Source of the DNA: Streptomyces sp. NBC_00878
GTDB taxonomy: Bacteria > Actinomycetota > Actinomycetes > Streptomycetales > Streptomycetaceae
DNA length: 64,000 nucleotides
Assembly: GCF_026341515.1 (NCBI RefSeq)
Contig: NZ_JAPEOK010000001.1
Coordinates: 186,001 to 250,000, forward strand
Reading direction: 5' to 3'
This document shows positions 56,125 to 64,000 of this stretch, in pieces. The first letter of the stretch is position 1; every line of letters starts with the position of its first letter. Made by a program: the position numbers and the translations under genes. A model generated the notes under the pieces. That model had not been told where the DNA came from. It saw only the letters and a list, made by a program, of their open reading frames with translations, and did no database searches.

Positions 56125-57513
56125 ATGAGCGCCAGACCCCAGCCGTCCCGCCGTCTCTTCCTCGGTATGGCCGCGACCACTCCCCTCGCCATGTCCGGTG
56201 TACTGACCCTCGGTGCAGGTACCGCCCACGCGGCCGACTCGGCCTATGTGATGTGCTACTTCACCGAGTCGACCAGTCTCGGCGAGGGCACCGACTACGG
56301 CCTCCACCTCGCCGTCAGCACCGACTCACTCAACTGGACACCGCTCAACCAGAACAACCCCGTGGCCACCCCCACCGCGGGCGCCCTCGGCCTGCGCGAT
56401 CCGTTCCTCATGCGCAAGCAGGACGGTACCTTCGTCGTCATCGCGACCGACCTCAAGGGAACCGACTGGGCCTACAACAGCCAGTACATCCACGTCTGGG
56501 ACTCCGCCGACCTGCGCACCCTCACCGGCTACCGCCGCCTCAAGCTCCACGACATGACCACCCACAGCTGGGCGCCCGAGGCGTTCTGGGACGCCGGCCG
56601 GGGCCAGTACGCGGTCATCTACTCCTCGGTCAACTCCAGCGGCCACAACGTGATCATGGTGAACTACACCAGCGACTTCGTCACCGCCTCCGCCCCGCAG
56701 GTCTTCTTCGACCCCGGCTACGACGTCATCGACGGCAACATGGCGGTCGGCGTCAACGGCGTCAACTACCTCTACTTCAAGAAGAACCAGACACTCGTGG
56801 CGGCGCGCTCCACCTCCCTCACACCGGGCAGCTTCACCGAGTTCAGCGCCGGCGTCGCGCACGGCGGCACCGAGGCCCCGACCGTGTTCAAGTCGCTGAC
56901 CTCGAACACCTGGTACCTGTGGGGAGATACGTACACGCCGAACGGCGTCTTCTACGCCTGGCAGTCCACCAACCTGGCCGCGGGCACCTGGACCGCGCTC
57001 GACCAGAAGACCTACACCCAGCCGGTCAACTCCAAGCACTGCGGCATCGCGACGATCACCACGGCCGAGTACAACAACCTGCTCGCCAAGTGGGGCGCCC
57101 CCGCCTGGAACCGGCTCAAGTCGTACAACTACCCGGCCCGTTACGTGCGCCACGCCAACTACGCCGCCCGCATCGACGAGTACCCCTTCGACCTGTACAC
57201 CGACTCGCAGTGGAAGCTGGTCCCGGGCCTGGCCGACAGCTCCGCGGTCTCGTTCCAGTCGGTGAACTACCCGACCCGCTACCTGCGGCACTACAACTAC
57301 GCGCTCCAACTCGACGTCAACGACGGCACGTCGACGTTCGCGGGCGACGCCACCTTCTACCGCATGGCAGGCCTCGCGGACGCCTCCTGGTCGTCGTTCC
57401 GCTCGTACAACAACCCCACCCGCTACATCCGCCACGCCAACTACGTGCTGCGCATCGACCCGATCTCCACGTCCACCGAACAGCAGGACGCGACATTCCG
57501 CGTCGGCTATTGA
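56125..57513 (+). CDS. Secreted GH43-like arabinofuranosidase with AbfB domain
   Basis: 462 aa, ATG at 56125. Tat signal (SRRLFLGMAATTP, AHA cleavage). The five-bladed propeller of the GH43/GH117 clan is visible in residues 38-310: GLRDPFLMRKQDGTFVVIATD with the Asp, THSWAPEAFWDAGRGQYAVIYSS with the Glu. A C-terminal AbfB (CBM42-like) domain follows (about 330-462) with three repeats of the RYVRHANY, RYLRHYNY and RYIRHANY type, which bind arabinose side chains. The enzyme would remove arabinose from plant hemicellulose. It is a carbon-use gene, not obviously linked to the cluster. Confidence 0.85.
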   Translation: MSARPQPSRRLFLGMAATTPLAMSGVLTLGAGTAHAADSAYVMCYFTESTSLGEGTDYGLHLAVSTDSLNWTPLNQNNPVATPTAGALGLRDPFLMRKQDGTFVVIATDLKGTDWAYNSQYIHVWDSADLRTLTGYRRLKLHDMTTHSWAPEAFWDAGRGQYAVIYSSVNSSGHNVIMVNYTSDFVTASAPQVFFDPGYDVIDGNMAVGVNGVNYLYFKKNQTLVAARSTSLTPGSFTEFSAGVAHGGTEAPTVFKSLTSNTWYLWGDTYTPNGVFYAWQSTNLAAGTWTALDQKTYTQPVNSKHCGIATITTAEYNNLLAKWGAPAWNRLKSYNYPARYVRHANYAARIDEYPFDLYTDSQWKLVPGLADSSAVSFQSVNYPTRYLRHYNYALQLDVNDGTSTFAGDATFYRMAGLADASWSSFRSYNNPTRYIRHANYVLRIDPISTSTEQQDATFRVGY

Positions 57514-57644
57514 CCCCGGGAGACCGGACACCGAGCCGCCCCAAAGACAGCGGTCCGTCAGCGGCAGAAAGTGGTCCGTGAGCGACGGACGGAGAAGGGA
57601 AAGAGGAGTACCCACTCCTTTCCACTCTCAACGTATAGCGCACG

Positions 57645-57667
57645 GGGGGCCTTGCGGCAAGGCCCCC
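57645..57667. promoter_or_regulatory. Inverted repeat resembling the rifamycin-associated element (RAE)
   Basis: Perfect 11-bp arms GGGGGCCTTGC and GCAAGGCCCCC around a single G. A -10-like TATAGC lies just upstream (57634-57639). In other actinomycetes a highly similar repeat, GGGGCTTGC/GCAAGGCCCC type, marks genes induced by rifamycins (rifampin-inactivating enzymes, helR). Here it stands 58 bp before a broken glycosyltransferase and about 890 bp before helR. It could also be read as a hairpin terminator of the GH43 gene, but no gene of that strand ends close by except 130 bp upstream. Confidence 0.7.
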
Positions 57668-57724
57668 TTCGTGCCGCAGAATCACCGGCCGAGGCCAGAA
57701 TCTGCGGAAAACGGGAGTCGCGAA

Positions 57725-58430
57725 GTGCGTGTGTTGTTGTCTACGTATGGGTCGCGCGGGGATGTCCAACCGCTGGCGGGACTCGCGGCGCAGTTGCGAG
57801 CTCTCGACGCTGAGGTGCGGGTGTGCGCACCGCCGGACGAGGAGTTCGCGAAGCTGCTGGCCGGTGTCGGCGCGGAGTTCGTTCCGTTCGGCCGGCCTGA
57901 CGGACAAACGGGGGCTGGTGTTCCTGGAGGCAGGCGCACCACCGCTGTACGTGGGCTTCGGCAGCATGCCCATGCGGGCCGCCACGGACGCCGCCCGGGT
58001 GGCCGTCGAGGCGATCCGGGCGCAGGGCCGCCGCGTACTCGTCGGGCGCGGCTGGGCCGACCTGACGATCGACGAGGGCGACGACTGCTTCGCCGTCGGC
58101 GAGGTCAACCACCAGGCGCTGTTCCGCCGGGTGGCCGCCGTCGTGCACCACGGTGGCGCGGGCACCACGACGGCGGCCGCCGTGGCCGGCCCGCCCCAGG
58201 TGGTCGTACCGCAGATGGTGGACCAGCCGTACTGGGCCGCGCGGGTCGCCGAGTTGGGCATCGGCGCGGCACACGACGGTCCGACTCCGACCTTCGAGTC
58301 CCTGTCGGCCGCCCTCAAGACAGCCCTGGCCCCCGAGATCCACGCACGGGCGGCCACCGTGGCCGGCATGGTCCGCACCGACGGGGCGACGGTGGCCGCG
58401 GAGCTGCTGCTCGACGAGGTCAGCCGGTAA
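57725..58430 (+). pseudogene. Glycosyltransferase (GT1, rifamycin-glycosyltransferase-like) broken by deletion and frameshift
   Basis: GTG at 57725 opens a frame starting [20 protein letters not shown], the N-terminus of erythromycin/vancomycin-type GT1 enzymes, running to about 57905 (PFGRPD). The C-terminal half is in another frame from about 57925 ([16 protein letters not shown]) through the sugar-nucleotide motif [13 protein letters not shown] to a stop at 58430. Between FGRPD and FLEAG roughly 150-170 residues of a normal GT are absent and the frame shifts. The acceptor-binding domain is therefore lost and the gene is dead. Its place behind the RAE-like repeat and before helR suggests a former rifampin glycosyltransferase (Rgt). 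A single-base sequencing error alone would not restore it because of the deletion. Confidence 0.8.
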
Positions 58431-58552
58431 AGGCCGCCCGTATCCGCGTGAACCACGCCGGATCGAGTCCCGGGCCACCGGATTCGTCACGCCGGTCCAG
58501 ACCTCTTGCCGCACGCCATGGTCGCAAGCGACCTCACATCGGAGCTGCTTAC

Positions 58553-60754
58553 GTGAATCCTCTGACCACCAGCGCGTTCGACCTTCCCGACCGTCTCTCC
58601 CCCAAGGCCGACCCGACACTGATCGCGGGCGATGAGCGGCACTTCGCCGCCATCGCGGAGTGCCTGGAACAGTCGATCGCCGAGCTGACCGACCGCCTTG
58701 ACGCCGCGCGCAAAGGGCCCGGCGGCATCGGCCGGCAGGCGATGGACCGGGACATGGAGATCCACCGGCTGACCGCTCGCCTGCGCACGCTGCGCCGCTT
58801 CGGCCTGGACCTGTGCCTCGGGCACATGGTCGGCCAGGCCGACGCGGACACCCCCGACAGCCTCGATGGTCCCGACAACTCCGACAATCCCGAGCCCGTG
58901 TACGTCGGACGGCTCGGCCTCACCGACAGCACCGGTCGTCGGCTGCTGCTCGACTGGCGCTCCCCCGCCGCCGAGCCGTTCTTCGGAGCCACCCACGGCA
59001 ACCCGATGGGTCTGGCGAGCCGCCGCAGGTACCGCTGGACCGACGGTCGGATCAGCGACTACTGGGACGAGGTGTTCACCTCGGACGGGTTCGCCGGGCA
59101 TGCCGCGCTCGACGACCAGTCCGCCTTCATCGCCAGCCTGGGCAGCAACCGGTCGCCACGGATGCGTGACGTCCTCGGCACCATCCAGGCCGACCAGGAC
59201 GCCATCATCCGCGCGGGATCCCGCGGCGCCCTCGTCGTCGACGGCGGTCCCGGTACGGGGAAGACGGTCGTCGCCCTGCACCGCTCCGCCTACCTCCTGT
59301 ACTCCGACCCGCGCTTGGGTCACCGCCGGGGCGGCGTGCTGTTCGTCGGCCCGCACCAGCCCTACCTGGCCTACGTCGCCGATGTCCTCCCCAGCCTCGG
59401 GGAAGAGGGCGTGCAGACCTGCACCCTGCGCAATCTCGTCGCCGAGGGAGCTGCGGCAGCGGTCGAGGCCGACGCGGACGTGGCCCGCCTGAAGTCGTCC
59501 GCGGACCTGGTGAAGGCGATCGAGACGGCCGTCAGGTTCTACGAGGAGCCGCCCACCAAGGGGATGACGGTCACGACCCACTGGTCCGACATCTGGCTGA
59601 GCGCCGACGACTGGGCCGTGGCGTTCGAAGCGGCACCCGGTGCTCCGCACAACGAGGCGCGCGACCAGATCTGGGAAGAACTGGTCACGATCCTGATCGA
59701 CAAGCACGACGACGACGGCGAGGCCTCGCCCGCACTGCTCCGCAGGTCACTGCTGCAGAACAGGGAACTGCTCACGGCCTTCAACCGCGCGTGGCCACTG
59801 CTCGAAGCGGCCGACCTCGTCGGAGACCTGTGGTCGGTACCCGCCTACCTGCGGAAGTGCGCTCCCTGGCTCGGCACCGATGACGTACGGAAGCTGCAAC
59901 GCGAGGATGCCCAGGCCTGGACGGTGTCCGATCTGCCGCTCCTGGACGCGGCACGGCAGCGGCTCGGCGACCCGGAGGCGTCACGGCGCAAGCGTCGGCA
60001 CGAAGCCGCCGTCGCCGCCGAACGGGCGGGCAGGGCCGACGTCATCGACATTCTGCTGCGGGACTCCGAGATCGACGAGAGCCAAGGCGCGATGGGGATG
60101 CTGCGCGGACGGGATCTACAGGACAGCTTGATCGATGACACCGCAATGCCCACCGCCGAACCCGACCTCCTCGCCGGCCCGTTCGCGCACATCGTCGTCG
60201 ACGAGGCTCAGGAACTGACCGACGCGGAGTGGCAGATGCTGCTGCTCCGGTGCCCGTCCCGGAGCTTCACCATCGTCGGGGATCGTGCCCAGGCCAGGCA
60301 CGGGTTCACGGAGTCGTGGCGGGAACGGCTGGAGCGGGTCGGGTTCGACCGGATCAGCCTGGCCTCCCTGAGCATCAACTACCGGACGCCGGAAGAAATC
60401 ATGGCGGAAGCCGAGCCCGTCATCCGGGCCGTGCTCCCGGACGCCAACGTGCCGACCTCCATCCGCAGCAGCGACGTCCCCGTCGTCCATGGACCTGTCT
60501 CGGATCTGGACTCGATCCTCGACGCCTGGCTCACCGCACATGCCGACGGGATCGCCTGCGTCATCGGCGACCCCTCGTTCCGGACGACGTCCCGTGTCCG
60601 GTCGCTGGCCCCGGAACTGTCGAAGGGCCTCGAGTTCGACCTCGTCGTCCTCATCGACCCGGAGACCTTCGGCACGGGCATCGAAGGAGCGGTCGACCGC
60701 TATGTCGCGATGACCCGAGCGACGCAGCAACTCGTCATCCTCACGAGCTCCTGA
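58553..60754 (+). CDS. helR: HelR-type SF1 ATPase, RNA polymerase rescue / rifamycin tolerance
   Basis: 733 aa, GTG at 58553 with GGAG 8 bases upstream; the frame is open far upstream but that part belongs to the broken GT. UvrD/HelD-like: Walker A GGPGTGKT (about 227), Walker B VVDEAQEL, helicase motifs VGDRAQARHG, LSINYRTPEE, KGLEFDLVVL and YVAMTRATQQL. The N-terminal coiled coil (HRLTARLRTLRRFGL) and the LDWRSPAAEPFFGATH segment are typical of the HelR group. HelR binds RNA polymerase and displaces rifamycin. It forms the 3' part of the RAE-led locus. Confidence 0.9.
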   Translation: MNPLTTSAFDLPDRLSPKADPTLIAGDERHFAAIAECLEQSIAELTDRLDAARKGPGGIGRQAMDRDMEIHRLTARLRTLRRFGLDLCLGHMVGQADADTPDSLDGPDNSDNPEPVYVGRLGLTDSTGRRLLLDWRSPAAEPFFGATHGNPMGLASRRRYRWTDGRISDYWDEVFTSDGFAGHAALDDQSAFIASLGSNRSPRMRDVLGTIQADQDAIIRAGSRGALVVDGGPGTGKTVVALHRSAYLLYSDPRLGHRRGGVLFVGPHQPYLAYVADVLPSLGEEGVQTCTLRNLVAEGAAAAVEADADVARLKSSADLVKAIETAVRFYEEPPTKGMTVTTHWSDIWLSADDWAVAFEAAPGAPHNEARDQIWEELVTILIDKHDDDGEASPALLRRSLLQNRELLTAFNRAWPLLEAADLVGDLWSVPAYLRKCAPWLGTDDVRKLQREDAQAWTVSDLPLLDAARQRLGDPEASRRKRRHEAAVAAERAGRADVIDILLRDSEIDESQGAMGMLRGRDLQDSLIDDTAMPTAEPDLLAGPFAHIVVDEAQELTDAEWQMLLLRCPSRSFTIVGDRAQARHGFTESWRERLERVGFDRISLASLSINYRTPEEIMAEAEPVIRAVLPDANVPTSIRSSDVPVVHGPVSDLDSILDAWLTAHADGIACVIGDPSFRTTSRVRSLAPELSKGLEFDLVVLIDPETFGTGIEGAVDRYVAMTRATQQLVILTSS

Positions 60755-60772
60755 CGCCCGCCCGTTGACACC

Positions 60773-60847
60773 GTGCCCGTGCGCGCCTCGATGGACATGG
60801 CCCGGGTGGCCATCGGGGTGATCCGCACACACCCTGAGCATGTTCGG
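60773..60847 (+). pseudogene. Short remnant similar to the glycosyltransferase core
   Basis: About 25 codons reading VPVRASMDMARVAIGVIR. They resemble the GT stretch [18 protein letters not shown] at 57966-58019 (about 40 of 54 bases match by eye). It starts 18 bp after the helR stop. Probably a leftover of a second GT gene or of a duplication; too short to prove. Confidence 0.3.
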
Positions 60848-60878
60848 GTGGGCCATGTGTACGGCTCCGGTGTACGGC

Positions 60879-61304
60879 TCAGAGGACAGGCTGGCCGATG
60901 CCCAGCAGGTTCCCCTCGCTGTCACGGAACCAGGCACCGCGTTCGCCCCGTGCGCCCTTGCTCGGGTAGTTCCCCTCCACCTCGGCGATCCCGTCCCTGG
61001 TGCGGAATCCAGGAACGTCGACCTCCTCGAACACCACGCCGCGCCGCTTGAGTTCCGGCACGAGTGTCTCGATGTCGTCGACCTCCCACGCCATCTGAGT
61101 GAAGGTGCCGGACGAAGCTCCTGTCGACGCGAACACGACGAAGTCCACGCCCCCGCACCGATACAGCAGCCCGCCGGGTCGCTCGTCCACGGGCTCCAGT
61201 CCGAGCTGCTCGGAGTAGAAACGCCGCGCCCGCTCCAGGTCCTGGGCGGGAAGCCTGGTGGCCGCGCGTGCCCGAGCCAAAGTGTTCGTGTCGTGTGCGT
61301 TCAT
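60879..61304 (-). CDS. VOC-family (glyoxalase/bleomycin resistance-like) protein
   Basis: 141 aa, ATG at 61304. One vicinal-oxygen-chelate domain: RLPAQDLERARRFYSEQLGLEP at the start, then RCGGVDFVVFAS, QMAWEVDDIETLVPELKRRGV and GERGAWFRDSEGNLLGI at the end. The Glu of the last motif (FRDSEGN) is a metal ligand position of the family. Could bind or modify a small molecule; function unproven. Stop at 60879, 125 bp from helR stop (convergent). Confidence 0.8.
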   Translation of the reverse strand: MNAHDTNTLARARAATRLPAQDLERARRFYSEQLGLEPVDERPGGLLYRCGGVDFVVFASTGASSGTFTQMAWEVDDIETLVPELKRRGVVFEEVDVPGFRTRDGIAEVEGNYPSKGARGERGAWFRDSEGNLLGIGQPVL

Positions 61305-61551
61305 ATCTCCACTGTGCCGTGCCCAGTGGCCGGACGGCCGGAGGCAACAGCCGCGAGCCGGAGACGGCCGCTGGCTGGAGACGGCCGCCGGCCGGGGACG
61401 GTGGCGGCAAGCCCGCCATGGCTCGCAGTCAGCGGCACGCGCCGGGTGCGGGTCTCCGCTCGCGGTGCCCGCCTGGCGCTTACTCCACGGCAACGGGGTA
61501 TACGGACTGTGCACGCGTCCGCGTCACCGACCTCGCCGTAGGAGGAGAGCT

Positions 61552-61698
61552 GTGCCCGGGATGCTCGAAAAGATCAAACGGTTCGCCAGGAGCCCTCAGG
61601 GCCGGCGCACCATCGAACAGGTTCGTCGCGCCTCCGCCGATCCACGGCGACGGGCCCAGGCCCAGCGGTGGCTGGGCAAGTTGCGTCGGCGAGGCTGA
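61552..61698 (+). CDS. 48-aa basic protein
   Basis: GTG at 61552 with GGAGGAG 5 bases upstream, stop at 61698. Sequence begins MPGMLEKIKRFARSPQGRR and is Arg/Lys-rich and helical throughout. Similar short proteins are, to my recollection, common in Streptomyces; no role known. Confidence 0.6.
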   Translation: MPGMLEKIKRFARSPQGRRTIEQVRRASADPRRRAQAQRWLGKLRRRG

Positions 61699-61737
61699 CG
61701 TTGGAGAGGTCGCTCGGACGGTCGTCATGTCGGGTGC

Positions 61738-62748
61738 TCAGGTTGCCACCACGCCGAGAGCCAGCCCAAGCAGGCCGAGCGCCAGACAGATACCCAGGTT
61801 GATCACCTTGTGGGACAGGAAGACCGCGATGAACTCGCGGATCGTCGCGCCGGGCCAGAAGTACGCGGCGGTGGGCGCGCCGGCCACATGGCCTCTGACA
61901 CCGGTGCGGCGGGCCAGGAGCGCGGCCCGGAAGACATGGAAGTTGCTGGTGACGACGAGGCAGCGGTAGTCCGGCTTGAGTTCCTCCATGATCGCCTTGC
62001 TGAACCGCAGGTTCTCCTCGGTGGTGCGGGAGCGGTCCTCACGTTGGATCCGGTCCGTGGGGACACCGCGTTCGACGAGGTAGTTCGCCATCGCGTGGGC
62101 CTCGGGCAGAGCCTCGTCGGGACCCTGGCCGCCGGAGGTGACCAGCACCGGGGCGTTGCCGCGCGCTGTCTGCGCCTCATACACCCCGTGTCCCCGGTCC
62201 AGCCTGTTCGCCAACAGACGTGGCACCCGGGAGCCGCCGATGAGACCGGAGCCGAGGACGATCACGAAGTCCACGTTCCGCCGGACCGGCAGCCGCCCGT
62301 AGAGGAACGCGTAGCCGAGGAAACAGAGGAAGAGGAAGGAGACGTAACCGACCATCGGTATCACGGCGCCCGAAATGCGGACGAGGATCGGCGAGGTGGT
62401 GAGGACGGTCACGACGAGCAGCGCGATAAGGCCGAGGATCGCCAGCCCGGTCAGGAACGAGAGCAGGTTGGCTGGGCGCCTGCCCTCTTTGCGGATCATC
62501 TGCACACCGTTCGCGAGCAGGAAGAACGCCAACGCACAGGCCCCCAGGCCGAGGAGCGCGCAGGCGCCCACCACCGTGATCGCCAAGGAAATCGGCGAAT
62601 TCTCCGGGTCTACCGACGTCACGACCGCGTAGATCGGCAGGAGGGTGACGGCGATGCCGAGAAGGATGGCGTTGCTGAAGCGGCGGGGGTCGTACAGGAC
62701 GCTGACGCAGAAGATCACAAAGAACAGTGCCGCGGTGCTGGCGAGCAT
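61738..62748 (-). CDS. YdcF/DUF218-like membrane protein
   Basis: 336 aa from ATG 62748 (MLASTAALFF, GGGAG upstream); GTG at 62787 is also possible. Four to five N-terminal transmembrane helices, then a soluble DUF218 domain: FVIVLGSGLIGG, VLVTSGGQGPDEALPEAHAM, EDRSRTTEENLRFS and CLVVTSNFHVFRAALLARRTG, the signature of the YdcF/SanA/ElyC fold. A final helix closes the chain. Linked in other bacteria to the cell envelope. Same strand as the permease downstream on the map. Confidence 0.85.
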   Translation of the reverse strand: MLASTAALFFVIFCVSVLYDPRRFSNAILLGIAVTLLPIYAVVTSVDPENSPISLAITVVGACALLGLGACALAFFLLANGVQMIRKEGRRPANLLSFLTGLAILGLIALLVVTVLTTSPILVRISGAVIPMVGYVSFLFLCFLGYAFLYGRLPVRRNVDFVIVLGSGLIGGSRVPRLLANRLDRGHGVYEAQTARGNAPVLVTSGGQGPDEALPEAHAMANYLVERGVPTDRIQREDRSRTTEENLRFSKAIMEELKPDYRCLVVTSNFHVFRAALLARRTGVRGHVAGAPTAAYFWPGATIREFIAVFLSHKVINLGICLALGLLGLALGVVAT

Positions 62749-63019
62749 CGCTCGGACTCCCTGGGAAACTCGACGAGGCTTCGCCACCTCGGCATCGGAA
62801 CTGCGCTGGAATGCCTGCGAACCTACGTGTACGCGGCGGCCCGGCTGGAGGGTCGAGCGTGTACGAGGGGCAGGGCTTCGGTACCCGGATTTCCGGGCGT
62901 TCGCTCCCCGGATCGTGGGTGATGTGTCTCCGGCACCCTCGGTCCGGCCCGGGTTGCCAGGCGAGTACGCGCGGGTGATGGGCCGACTGGGGCGCGCCGG
63001 GGTGACCGGCGCGTGGGGA
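62749..63019. other. Intergenic region, no gene seen
   Basis: 271 bp between the YdcF-like gene and the 3' end of the permease gene. No coding frame with support, no clear repeat. The permease reading frame continues into it only after the frameshift. Confidence 0.4.
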
Positions 63020-64000
63020 TCAGACGATGCGCTTGCGGGCTCGGATGAGGACGAAGACCGCCACGGCCGCGGTCAGGGCGAAGAGGATCGAGGCCCCGAA
63101 CCACTGCATGCTGCTCATCTGCGGCATGGGCAGGTACTCCAACCGACCAGCCCACGAGGTCGTACTTCTGAACGCAGGCCTTCTCCGACAACTCGAGCTT
63201 CGCGCACGTGCCCCAGCCGTGGGTCTGCCCGGAGGCCGAGAGGAACCACCGGTCGACCTCGTAGGCGCCTTCAGGCAGCGCCACGGCCGCGTCATCGGCT
63301 ATTCCCTTGCGGGTGTTGATCGTGATGATCTGGCCGAGGTTCAGCCGCTCGTAGGCCCAGACCACCTGGACGACGACGGCGAAGCCGAACGTGACGACCA
63401 TGGAGATCAGGGTGCGGCGCAGGAGCATGCCGATCGCCACGCCGCCCACAACGGTGAAGAGTGCCAGCGCGACAGGCACGGGTCCGGTGTTGTTGAACGC
63501 GTAGACCTCGGTCCAGCCCAGAATCGTGTTCTGCTCCTTGACCGGTTCCCACCACCAGCCGAACGCGGCGGACAGCGCCGCCGTGCACACGATCACCACC
63601 AGGGCAGTGATCCCCAGCTTGGTGGCCAGCCAGCGACTGGGCCGGACGGACTGGGAGCCGACGAGTTTGGCGGTGCCGCTCTCCAGGTCGCCGGCGAGCA
63701 GCGGGGCCCCCAGGAAGACGCCGAGCAGGATGGGGATGAAGCCGAGGCCGTAGGACACCATTTGGAACCGGGTGGCGTACGCCTGCGCGGCCAGTGCCCA
63801 CTTGTCGGGCGACCCGTCGGGCCAGCCGGTGGCGGTGAGGCTGTCCACCAGGCCGGAGCGCTCATAGGTGATCAACGCCACGGTGAAGACGGTGGCGGCG
63901 ATGATGGTCCAGTAGCCGGCCCGGTGCTGGCGCCAGATGAGCCAGGTCAGGCCCCTGAGCCGGAGACCGCGGGCGGCCGTGGAGGGCGCCGGGGGCGTGG
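63020..64000 (-). pseudogene. ABC-2 type transporter permease, 5' end outside window, apparent frameshift
   Basis: The reading frame enters at base 64000 (RGLRLRGLTWLIWRQHRAGYW) and shows six predicted helices, e.g. FIPILLGVFLGAPLLAGDLESGTAKL, typical of ABC-2 permeases. Near 63139-63143 the frame breaks: after KYDLVGWS the expected continuation EYLPMPQMSSMQWFGASILFALTAAVAVFVLI is found in another frame, up to a stop at 63020. One extra base (GGTTGGAG where GGTGGAG is expected) explains it. Either a real mutation or a sequencing/assembly error. The frame without the correction runs on to 62823 with noncoding-like residues. ATPase partner not in the window. Confidence 0.75.

Noticed and set aside
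56040..57581. Overlapping plus-strand open frame of 513 codons over the GH43 gene
   Set aside because: Arg/Pro/His-rich shadow of the real frame, which has a Tat signal and family motifs.
57578..58552. N-terminal extension fused to HelR in one continuous open frame
   Set aside because: The frame passes through the glycosyltransferase remnant and the RAE-like repeat; a GTG with a ribosome site at 58553 fits the HelR N-terminus.

Overview
The window is high-GC actinobacterial DNA, almost certainly from a Streptomyces or close relative. Evidence: strong G/C bias at third codon positions, type I modular PKS genes, Tat signals, PQQ-type and GH43/AbfB secreted proteins, and a HelR RNA-polymerase rescue gene. 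No rRNA, tRNA, CRISPR array or insertion sequence was seen.

Region 1 (1-41240) is the right-hand part of a type I modular polyketide cluster. Four collinear PKS genes run leftward on the minus strand. The first (35059-26663) carries a KSQ loading module plus module 1, the second (26666-15831) modules 2-3, the third (15727-3605) modules 4-6, and the fourth (3595 to beyond the left edge) module 7. Reading AT motifs and reductive domains gives: propionyl starter; M1 malonyl/OH (DH lost its His); M2 methylmalonyl/OH; M3 malonyl/fully reduced; M4 malonyl/ketone; M5 methylmalonyl/OH; M6 malonyl/OH; M7 an atypical, probably ethyl- or alkylmalonyl AT with a DH that lost both catalytic residues. This dihydroxy-ketone pattern is what a 6,6-spiroacetal needs and matches the spiroketal end of oligomycin/rutamycin/cytovaricin/ossamycin-type macrolides. 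Next to the first PKS gene lies a small protein (35667-35140) that is a candidate spiroacetal cyclase of the OssO/OlmO kind. Two P450s, a KAS III and a crotonyl-CoA carboxylase/reductase (CCR) complete the visible tailoring and precursor genes; KAS III and CCR overlap by ATGA and fit supply of the unusual extender for AT7. Thioesterase, sugar genes and regulators are not in the window and presumably lie to the left.

Region 2 (41290-53881) is a mixed accessory/house region: a lipoprotein, a membrane-anchored protein, a kinase-fold protein, a membrane pseudokinase, a YCII protein, PH-like membrane proteins, a cytidine/guanine deaminase-type protein, a tandem ABM-domain membrane protein, and two bicovalent FAD oxidases that converge and overlap.

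Region 3 (54294-64000) has a secreted sugar dehydrogenase, a GH43/AbfB arabinofuranosidase-like protein, and a locus that looks like a rifamycin-responsive operon: an 11+1+11 bp perfect inverted repeat resembling the rifamycin-associated element (RAE), a glycosyltransferase gene broken by deletion and frameshift, and helR. A VOC protein, a tiny basic protein, a YdcF-type membrane protein and an ABC-2 permease with an apparent frameshift follow.
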